Shown here: piece by piece, positions 1 through 5,620 of the stretch | Layout of the letters: every line of letters begins with the position of its first letter | Numbering within the stretch: position 1 is the first letter of the stretch | Source of the DNA: a bacterium | GTDB lineage: Bacteria > Patescibacteriota > Microgenomatia > UBA8517 | DNA length: 7,214 bases | Reading direction: 5' to 3' | NCBI GenBank assembly: GCA_021824385.1 | Contig: JAKAKU010000129.1 | Location: 1 to 7,214 of the forward strand | Notes under the pieces: model-generated | Databases searched by the model: none | Told to the model about the DNA's origin: nothing | What the model saw: the letters and a program-made list of their open reading frames with translations, nothing else | Translations under genes and position numbers: made by a program

Positions 1-1299
1 AATCCCCCATCATATGCACGTTTTGTTCTTAAAAACGCACAAGTACAGGTAATAAATGGAGTTGCCGGCGACGAGCTCCCCATTGAGTATGTTAAGGAGC
101 AAATAAGTTCAGCGCTCAGTAAACGTGAGTACAACATAGAGCTCCAAACCAAGGTTGTTGATACCAAACTCACCGATTCTGAAATTCAAAACAGTATTGA
201 ACGGGCAAATGCACTCCTCAACAAAAGTATTCTATTAACTGTCGATAATGAGCCGGTTCAAACGTTAAAAATCGACAAGCTTATTCCTTTCTTACATCCA
301 TCGGGCGGATACAGTGAACCAGCGCTCAGGAGTTTTTCGGCTGATATTGCAAAGGAGAACAACAAAGAGGTAACAGAGGCGGTGTTTAAGTTTGACGGAA
401 AGCGTGTACAAGAATTCACACCGGGAGGAAATGGTGTTTCAGTGAATCAAGAGCTCTTGTACCAAAACCTCTCAATTGCCATTTCAAGCTTGGAGCGAAC
501 CGCCGACACTCAGGTGAGTTTAGAAGTTCCTCATGAGTCGACCAAACCCCAAACTTCAGTTTCTGACGTAAATAATTTAGGCATTAAAGAGCTTATTGGA
601 AGGGGCACTTCCCGCTTTACGGGTTCAATCTCCTCGCGCGTTTACAATGTTGCACTCGCCAGTTCACGTATTAATGGGGTACTGGTTGCACCAAATGAAA
701 CCTTCTCATTTGCAACTGCGATTGGTGATATTTCAAAATACACCGGATACAAGGAAGCTTATATTATTCAAAATGGCAAAACGATTCTCGGTGATGGTGG
801 CGGGGTGTGCCAAGTGTCTACAACGCTCTTCAGAGCAGTTATGAATGCAGGACTACCAATCATCGAGCGTCATGCACATGCCTATCGTGTCGGATATTAC
901 GAGCAAGACTCAGGGCCAGGGCTTGATGCAACGGTATTTGTTCCATCTGTTGATTTTAAATTTCTGAATGACACCGGCCACTATATTCTCATTCAAACGT
1001 CGGTAAACACGAAGAATCTTACGGCAGACTTTAAAATATACGGAACGAGCGACGGCCGCAAAGCAACGGTTACAAAGCCTGTGGTGACCGATCAAATTGC
1101 TCCTGCTGATGATTTGTATGTTGACGAACCAACACTACCGCTTGGCAAAATTGTGCAACTTGAACACCGAGCCTGGGGTGCCCGGGTGAGTTTTGCATAC
1201 ACCGTCGAGCGAGATGGGAAGCAGATTTATCAGAAAAACTTTGTGAGTGTATACCAACCCTGGCAAGCCGTGTACCAGAGAGGAGTTGGTCCTTCATGA
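1..1299 (+). CDS. VanW-family envelope protein with PG_binding_4-like repeats (5' partial)
   Basis: The frame is open from the first base, so the N-terminus lies left of the window; 432 residues are visible (residue 1 = base 1). A GTG at 382 could be read as a start, but it falls inside a continuous domain and has no clear ribosome site, so I reject it. Residues about 1-180 resemble PG_binding_4 (PF12229) repeats, including the typical 'FTPGGNGVSVN' turn. Residues about 194-349 are the VanW domain (PF04294), with 'NETFSFATAIG', the signature 'GDGGGVCQVSTTLFRA' (Cys at base 808), 'ERHAHAYRVGYY' and 'GPGLDATVF'. The C-terminal 60 residues ('EPTLPLGK' through 'YQRGVG') resemble a G5 domain. The family is linked to the cell wall, and VanW occurs in some vancomycin-resistance clusters, but its biochemical role is not settled. 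It is probably exported or membrane-anchored; the signal would be outside the window. It overlaps tsaD by 4 bases (ATGA), so the two are likely co-translated. The family call is firm; the function is open. Confidence 0.93.
   Translation, partial: NPPSYARFVLKNAQVQVINGVAGDELPIEYVKEQISSALSKREYNIELQTKVVDTKLTDSEIQNSIERANALLNKSILLTVDNEPVQTLKIDKLIPFLHPSGGYSEPALRSFSADIAKENNKEVTEAVFKFDGKRVQEFTPGGNGVSVNQELLYQNLSIAISSLERTADTQVSLEVPHESTKPQTSVSDVNNLGIKELIGRGTSRFTGSISSRVYNVALASSRINGVLVAPNETFSFATAIGDISKYTGYKEAYIIQNGKTILGDGGGVCQVSTTLFRAVMNAGLPIIERHAHAYRVGYYEQDSGPGLDATVFVPSVDFKFLNDTGHYILIQTSVNTKNLTADFKIYGTSDGRKATVTKPVVTDQIAPADDLYVDEPTLPLGKIVQLEHRAWGARVSFAYTVERDGKQIYQKNFVSVYQPWQAVYQRGVGPS
1281..1285 (+). promoter_or_regulatory. 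Shine-Dalgarno site for tsaD
   Basis: AGGAG, inside a longer purine run (AGAGAGGAG, 1277-1285), ends 10 bases before the tsaD ATG at 1296. It lies within the last codons of the VanW gene. Together with the 4-base ATGA overlap it supports this tsaD start and translational coupling. Confidence 0.75.
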
Positions 1300-2336
1300 A
1301 CATACTCGCATTTGAAACAAGCTGTGACGAAACGTCAGTTGCGGTCGTGCAAGACGGAACACGAGTACTTTCCTGTGAAATCGCGTCCAGTATGAATATC
1401 CATGCACAAACGGGAGGGATTATTCCTGAAAACGCCGCACGGAAGCAAATCGAATATATTATTCCAACGCTTGAGAAAGCACTCACCACTGCATTTCCTG
1501 ACATACAACTCACCAATAAAGAAAAGATGTTTGAATGTATTGATGCAATCGCCGTCACTGTAGGACCTGGTCTCATAGGTTCACTGCTGGTAGGCATTGA
1601 GACTGCCAAAACACTCGCAACCTTCTATAAAAAGCCACTCATTCCAGTCAATCATGTAAAGGCACACATGTACGCCACATTTTTATCAAACACCCTCCCC
1701 GCCTTCCCCTTTTTAGCACTCGTCGTTTCCGGAGGGCATACCGACTTTGTCCTTGCCAAAAATCACGGCGACTTTGCTCGTATTGGTGGTACCCGTGATG
1801 ATGCTGCCGGTGAAGCTTTTGATAAATGTGCTCGCATTATTGGCGTCGGGTACCCAGGAGGACCTGCCATCTCCCGTGCTGCAAACGAGTGGCGGGAGAC
1901 TCACCCAACTGATTCACTTCAAGTGCTGCCACGTCCAATGATTCATGAAAAAAATGTAGAACTGAGTTTTTCAGGATTAAAAACAGCCGTATCACGACTC
2001 GTAAAAGAAAATGATGCAACCCACACGTACACGAAAGAAGAACTTGCCGCGAATGTTGAAGAGGCAATTGTCGACACGCTTACCCATAAAACCGTTCAAG
2101 CGCTCGAAGAGACGGGAGTAACAGAACTTGTATTGTGTGGTGGGGTTTCGGCAAACACAAGGCTCAGAAGCAAGCTTAAAGCACTTCATTTAGTTGAACA
2201 AGGTAGCCTCAAGCTCCACGTTCCAGAGCTTATTTATTGTACAGACAATGCTGCGATGATTGGTTCGTTTGCATTTTTCAACAATCACGTACAGCCGATT
2301 TCTATGATTGACGCCAATCCTGAACTTCATTTTTGA
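1296..2336 (+). CDS. tsaD: tRNA N6-adenosine threonylcarbamoyltransferase TsaD (Kae1/Qri7/YgjD family)
   Basis: TsaD moves the threonylcarbamoyl group from threonylcarbamoyl-AMP onto N6 of A37 in tRNAs that read ANN codons, giving t6A. In bacteria it works in the cytoplasm with TsaB and TsaE; neither is in this window. At 346 residues it has the normal family length and looks complete. Visible motifs are the N-terminal ASKHA phosphate motif 'FETSCDETSVAV' (6-17), 'GPGLIGSLLVG' (90-100), the metal-binding HxxxH (His120, His124), 'SGGHTD' (145-150), 'GEAFDK' (172-177), 'YPGGP' (186-190), 'SFSGLKTA' (224-231), 'CGGVSANTRLR' (281-291) and 'CTDNAAM' (315-321) with the metal ligand Asp317. Two positions in the conserved N-terminal block differ from E. 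coli: the usual Gln is Ser32 and the usual His is Gln51. The start is supported by the Shine-Dalgarno site and by the motif beginning at residue 6. It overlaps the VanW gene, so they are probably one transcript. Confidence 0.97.
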   Translation: MNILAFETSCDETSVAVVQDGTRVLSCEIASSMNIHAQTGGIIPENAARKQIEYIIPTLEKALTTAFPDIQLTNKEKMFECIDAIAVTVGPGLIGSLLVGIETAKTLATFYKKPLIPVNHVKAHMYATFLSNTLPAFPFLALVVSGGHTDFVLAKNHGDFARIGGTRDDAAGEAFDKCARIIGVGYPGGPAISRAANEWRETHPTDSLQVLPRPMIHEKNVELSFSGLKTAVSRLVKENDATHTYTKEELAANVEEAIVDTLTHKTVQALEETGVTELVLCGGVSANTRLRSKLKALHLVEQGSLKLHVPELIYCTDNAAMIGSFAFFNNHVQPISMIDANPELHF

Positions 2337-2360
2337 GATTACCCTTCGTACGTATATAAT
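2333..2360 (+). promoter_or_regulatory. sigma70-type promoter for valS, predicted leaderless
   Basis: The -35 box is TTGAGA at 2333-2338 (5 of 6 to TTGACA) and the -10 box is TATAAT at 2355-2360 (6 of 6), with a 16-base spacer. The -10 box ends only 6 bases before the valS ATG at 2367. With usual spacing, transcription would start at or within a base or two of the A of that ATG, giving an mRNA without a leader. No Shine-Dalgarno sequence precedes the ATG, which fits. The -35 box includes the tsaD stop codon (TGA, 2334-2336). The boxes are seen in the sequence; the start point is inferred. Confidence 0.7.
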
Positions 2361-2364
2361 ACGT
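2350..2364. repeat. 15-base perfect dyad over the valS -10 box
   Basis: ACGTAT (2350-2355) and its exact reverse complement ATACGT (2359-2364) flank a 3-base ATA centre. The dyad contains most of the TATAAT box and ends 2 bases before the ATG. It could be a repressor operator or a chance palindrome, since TATA-rich sequence is partly self-complementary. The outer CGT/ACG pairs are not explained by the -10 consensus. Confidence 0.45.
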
Positions 2365-2366
2365 GC

Positions 2367-4577
2367 ATGGACAAAGCTTACAACCACACTACCGAAAGCG
2401 AACTCTATAAGAGATGGGAGAATAGTGGCGCATTTACACCCAACGACTCTAAAAAGGCTTTTTCTATTATCATGCCACCACCGAATGCAAATGACCCCTT
2501 GCACGTAGGTCACGCGATGTTTATTGCAATTGAAGACATTTTAGTACGCTTCCATCGCATGAAAGGTGAATCTGTTGAATGGCTTCCAGGAACCGACCAT
2601 GCAGGAATTGAAACACAGTTTGTATATGAGAAAAAGCTTGCTAAGGACAACAAAAGTCGTTTTGATTTTGACCGAGAGACGCTCTACAAAAACATTTGGG
2701 ATTACGTGGAAATGAACTCTGGTGTAGCCATGACTCAAATGAAGCGACTGGGAGCTTCTGCCGATTGGGGCCGCTACAAATTTACGCTTGACCCTGCAGT
2801 GGTTTCATTTGTCTGCGAAACTTTTCAAAAACTTCACAACGACAAACTGGTGTACCGCGCTGAAAAGCTGGTAAATTATTGCCCGCATTGTGGAACTGCT
2901 TATTCAGAACTTGAAGTCGACCATGAGGAACGCACTGATAAGTTGTACCACATCGACTACCCGCTCACCGATGGCACAGGAGTAATCACTGTTGCCACAA
3001 CCCGCCCTGAGACACTTTTTGGAGACGTTGCAGTTGCCGTAAACCCAACTGACAAACGATACACGGCTCTTATTGGCAAAAAGGTAAAACTCCCTCTTAC
3101 CAATCGCGAAATTGAAATAATTGCCGATGAAGGAGTAGACACTGCATTTGGAACCGGAGCCGTTAAAATCACCCCCGCACATGATCCGTTCGACTGGAGT
3201 GTTGTTGAAAAAAACAAAGAAAAATTTGATTTATTAGAAACCGTAAACAAACACACCGTAATTGGCATAAACGGAAAAATGACTGCAAACGCGGGGAAGG
3301 ACTATGAAAACCTTTCTGTGTTCAAAGCACGTGAGAAGGTTGTCGCAGAACTTGATCTTGAAAAAAACGCTAAGCCACACATTCACAATGTCGGTATTTG
3401 TTATCGTTGTAAGCGGGTTATTGAGCCACTCCCCTTGCCACAATTTTTTGTGAGTGTTGCTCCCCTTACCAAACCGGTTCTTGAAGCACTTGATAAAAAA
3501 GATGTTGTTATTCACGGTACTGGGCGTGAAGCAATTCTGCGCACCTGGCTTACGAACCTTAGAGACTGGAATGTGAGCCGCCAAATTGTGTGGGGAATTC
3601 GTATGCCGGTCTGGCACAACGTTGAAGGACACGAAACTGAAGTCTCTGTTAATTTTATTGACGCAAAAGGGAAACAACACAAAGGGTTGCTCCGAGATCT
3701 CTATGCGGAAGGTTTTGATTTAGAAGCTATTGCTACAGGACTCCAGCAAATTATTGTTCCAATAGTCTCCAACGTACCGTTTGTCGTTCAAACAGAGAAA
3801 CCATCAGAAGAAGGCACCTGGATTCAAGAAACTGATACATTCGACACCTGGTTTAGCTCCGGCCAGTGGCCAGTCGTTACCTTAAAAACAGGAAACGCCG
3901 GTGACTTTGAAAAATTCTACCCCACGTCTGTGATGGAGACTGCGTATGAAATTTTGCCTTTTTGGGTGATGAGAATGCTGATGCTTGGCATGTATCTTAC
4001 TGGTAATGTTCCGTTTAAAGATGTGTATTTGCATGGCCTCGTGCGTGATGGGCAAGGGCGAAAGATGAGTAAAAGTGTGGGGAACGTGGTAAACCCAATA
4101 GACCTTGTTGAAAAGTACGGGGCAGACGCGCTGCGAATGGCCCTTGTGATGGGAAGCACTCCCGGGCAAGATAAGTCGGTCGGAGAACCGACCATTAAAG
4201 GTATGCGAAACCTTTCAAATAAAATTTGGAATGCGACGCGATTTTTGAAGGAGTTTAGCGGTGAACAACCAGAAAATGCAGAACTCAAAACGTGGACCTT
4301 AAAAGTTGTTCGACAGACAACAGAACACCTCGATAAACTTCGGGTTGGGCAGGCTTCAGAGTATTTGTACGGTGAGTTCTGGCATGGGTACTGCGATAAG
4401 TGGATTGAGGAAGCGAAAAAAGGGAGTGTCGGTACCTCTCAAATGGAAGAAGTCCTGTTGGTGTTTTTAAAACTACTCCACCCATTTATGCCATTTGTAA
4501 CGGAACGCTGCTACCAAGAAATTTTTTCCCAAAAAGAATCTGATCTGTTAATAACTGCTGCTTGGCCAACAGTTTGA
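2367..4577 (+). CDS. valS: Valyl-tRNA synthetase, short form without C-terminal coiled coil
   Basis: This class I synthetase attaches valine to tRNA-Val in the cytoplasm. The 736 residues show 'PPPNANDPLHVGHA' (37-50, HIGH motif HVGH at 46-49), the ValRS-type 'GTDHAGIETQ' (75-84), a CPHC pair (172-175) and a CYRC pair (345-348) that may bind zinc, the CP1 editing domain with 'TTRPET' (211-216) and 'GTGAVKITPAHDP' (262-274), 'DWNVSRQIVWG' (400-410), 'DTWFSSGQWP' (493-502), 'GRKMSKSVGN' (564-573, KMSKS at 566-570) and a helical anticodon-binding domain (about 610-736). The TDHAG/TQ context and the DTWFSS segment favour ValRS over IleRS. Editing of mischarged Thr-tRNA is expected. Two oddities: it ends at the 'AAWPTV' boundary, so the coiled coil of the roughly 860-950-residue bacterial enzymes is missing; and about 73 residues (418-490), with no cysteine, separate 'MPVWH' from 'TFDTWFSS', against about 31 as I recall E. 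coli. The start is the first Met, right after a promoter and with no Shine-Dalgarno site. Confidence 0.96.
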   Translation: MDKAYNHTTESELYKRWENSGAFTPNDSKKAFSIIMPPPNANDPLHVGHAMFIAIEDILVRFHRMKGESVEWLPGTDHAGIETQFVYEKKLAKDNKSRFDFDRETLYKNIWDYVEMNSGVAMTQMKRLGASADWGRYKFTLDPAVVSFVCETFQKLHNDKLVYRAEKLVNYCPHCGTAYSELEVDHEERTDKLYHIDYPLTDGTGVITVATTRPETLFGDVAVAVNPTDKRYTALIGKKVKLPLTNREIEIIADEGVDTAFGTGAVKITPAHDPFDWSVVEKNKEKFDLLETVNKHTVIGINGKMTANAGKDYENLSVFKAREKVVAELDLEKNAKPHIHNVGICYRCKRVIEPLPLPQFFVSVAPLTKPVLEALDKKDVVIHGTGREAILRTWLTNLRDWNVSRQIVWGIRMPVWHNVEGHETEVSVNFIDAKGKQHKGLLRDLYAEGFDLEAIATGLQQIIVPIVSNVPFVVQTEKPSEEGTWIQETDTFDTWFSSGQWPVVTLKTGNAGDFEKFYPTSVMETAYEILPFWVMRMLMLGMYLTGNVPFKDVYLHGLVRDGQGRKMSKSVGNVVNPIDLVEKYGADALRMALVMGSTPGQDKSVGEPTIKGMRNLSNKIWNATRFLKEFSGEQPENAELKTWTLKVVRQTTEHLDKLRVGQASEYLYGEFWHGYCDKWIEEAKKGSVGTSQMEEVLLVFLKLLHPFMPFVTERCYQEIFSQKESDLLITAAWPTV

Positions 4578-4602
4578 GTTTCTTCAAAAATGCTCTTATA
4601 AT
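4574..4602 (+). promoter_or_regulatory. sigma70-type promoter for the winged-helix gene
   Basis: The -35 box is TTGAGT at 4574-4579 (4 of 6) and the -10 box is TATAAT at 4597-4602 (6 of 6), with a 17-base spacer. Transcription is predicted to begin near 4609, leaving a leader of about 30 bases. The -35 box contains the valS stop codon (TGA, 4575-4577). No terminator is visible between valS and this gene, so read-through from valS is also likely. Confidence 0.7.
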
Positions 4603-4625
4603 TGCCTTCGCAACAAATTCACGAG

Positions 4626-4631
4626 AAGGAG
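4626..4631 (+). promoter_or_regulatory. strong Shine-Dalgarno site for the winged-helix gene
   Basis: AAGGAG, followed by AT, ends 7 bases before the ATG at 4639. It is the best ribosome site in the window and fixes this start. It contrasts with valS and rplY, which lack one. Confidence 0.85.
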
Positions 4632-4638
4632 ATCTTAA

Positions 4639-4914
4639 ATGGTAGATTTTGTTGGAAGTAACGAGTTCGAGAATGCTCTCGCAAGCCTTACTCAAACACA
4701 ACAAAGGCTGTTGATTGCACTTGCAGGAGAAAAAGAAAAGTCGTTATCTAAACCAAATCTTGCTCTGCGAGTTTGGGGTGACAATATTGGGAGAGAGTCA
4801 TCTATTAATGTAATAATTAGTAGCATCCGAAAGAGACTCCGAGACTGCAATTCAAACATTGAAATTGAAACGATTCACGGCTGGGGATTTCGATTGAGGG
4901 TTAAGTTGAAGTAA
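4639..4914 (+). CDS. Stand-alone OmpR/PhoB-type winged-helix DNA-binding protein
   Basis: This 91-residue protein matches the C-terminal effector domain of OmpR/PhoB response regulators (Trans_reg_C, PF00486) over nearly its full length. Visible signs are 'LTQTQQRLLIALAG' (17-30, the LTxxExxLL helix), 'LALRVWGD' (41-48, as in LxxxVWGD), a likely recognition helix around 53-69 containing 'SSIRKRLRD', and the wing 'ETIHGWGFRLRV' (77-88, as in TVRGVGYRL). There is no receiver domain with a phospho-accepting Asp, no membrane segment and no other domain, so it cannot be a normal phosphorylated response regulator. It probably binds DNA, with activity set by its amount or by a partner; its targets cannot be read from the sequence. 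It has its own promoter and a strong ribosome site, and a terminator follows 5 bases after the stop. No histidine kinase is nearby. The fold is confident; the role is unknown. Confidence 0.88.
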   Translation: MVDFVGSNEFENALASLTQTQQRLLIALAGEKEKSLSKPNLALRVWGDNIGRESSINVIISSIRKRLRDCNSNIEIETIHGWGFRLRVKLK

Positions 4915-4919
4915 CTGCT

Positions 4920-4944
4920 GGCGGGGCACAGGTCCCCGCTTTTT
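4920..4944 (+). terminator. Rho-independent terminator ending the + strand block
   Basis: A GC-only 6-base-pair stem, GCGGGG (4921-4926) with CCCCGC (4934-4939), closes a 7-base loop and can extend by one G-T pair. It is followed by TTTTT (4940-4944). It starts just after the stop of the winged-helix gene. On the - strand the same hairpin lies about 15 bases past the rplY stop but is not followed by a T run, so it is one-directional by the usual rule. Confidence 0.85.
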
Positions 4945-4953
4945 CGAGCAAAA

Positions 4954-5616
4954 TTATTCTGACTTTTTGTCGTCAGTAGACACGTCGGTTGCCTCTTCAC
5001 CATCTTTCTGTTTCTCTCCGATCACTTCTGTCTCAATTGGTGCTTCTATTACTTCTTCCTTCTGAGGTGGCTCTACCTTGGCGAGCACCAAATCGGCCTC
5101 AGATTGTACTTCGATCTTACTCTTGTCGTACTTAAGATCTGATACGGTAAACACTTGGTCAACTTCAGTAAGAATTGTCGCGTCAACTTCAAAGTTTTCA
5201 GGAAGATCGCCTGGAAGTGCTTCGACTTCAATTTCGTTCACCATGAGTACTGCTGTTCCAATTCCAGACTTTTCAGCAGGGCTCTCTCCAACGAGTTCAA
5301 CGGGAACTGAAGCTTTGACTTTTTCAGTCAAGTCGACTTCTCGGAAATCGATGTGAATAGCAGATCCGGTTACGGGGTGAATTTGAATATTACTAATAAG
5401 CACGGCGTGCTTCTTTCCCTCGAGTGTAAGCTCAACTAATCCAGTCTCCCCGACTTCTTTATATGTTGGAATAAAAAGCTCTTCAGAAGTTTGTACGTTC
5501 TGGGATTTCTTGCCTTTGCCATAAAGAGTCGCAGGAATAATGCCTTCTTTTCTAAGGCGTCGTACTTTCCTACCGGTGAGTTCTCTTTTTTCGGCGTGTA
5601 GTGTGTGTTTTTTCAT
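4954..5616 (-). CDS. rplY: 50S ribosomal protein bL25, Ctc/TL5 form
   Basis: bL25 binds 5S rRNA in the large ribosomal subunit; the long Ctc/TL5 form adds a second beta domain. Of 220 residues, 1-95 form the L25 domain, opening with 'LTGRKVRRLRKEGIIPATLYG' spread over 13-33 and including 'HPVTGSAIHIDFREVD' (80-95). Residues about 100-180 form the TL5 C-terminal domain, with 'VPVELVGESPAEKSG' and 'EALPGDLPENFEVD' (132-145). Residues 182-220 are an acidic, low-complexity tail (14 Asp/Glu against 5 Lys), probably disordered. The start is the Met that begins the normal family N-terminus. Only 4 bases separate it from the DUF4012 stop and no Shine-Dalgarno site is evident, so it is probably translated by coupling to the upstream gene. 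In Bacillus the Ctc form is a general-stress protein; nothing here shows stress control. Confidence 0.96.
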   Translation of the reverse strand: MKKHTLHAEKRELTGRKVRRLRKEGIIPATLYGKGKKSQNVQTSEELFIPTYKEVGETGLVELTLEGKKHAVLISNIQIHPVTGSAIHIDFREVDLTEKVKASVPVELVGESPAEKSGIGTAVLMVNEIEVEALPGDLPENFEVDATILTEVDQVFTVSDLKYDKSKIEVQSEADLVLAKVEPPQKEEVIEAPIETEVIGEKQKDGEEATDVSTDDKKSE

Positions 5617-5620
5617 AAAG

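Noticed and set aside
382..384. GTG as the start of the VanW gene
   Set aside because: The frame is open back to base 1 and the upstream codons read as PG_binding_4-like sequence running straight through this point. No good ribosome site precedes it.
1070..1609. 179-codon open frame on the - strand
   Set aside because: It lies antisense across the VanW/tsaD junction. Both + strand genes have clear family motifs there, and the antisense translation resembles no family I know.
3234..3680. 148-codon open frame on the - strand within valS
   Set aside because: It is antisense to the conserved ValRS editing and catalytic regions and shows no recognisable domain or start signal.
4573..4588. TTTGA/TCAAA inverted repeat after valS as a terminator
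   Set aside because: The stem is only 5 AT-rich pairs with no T run after it, and it overlaps the -35 box. It is better explained as promoter sequence.
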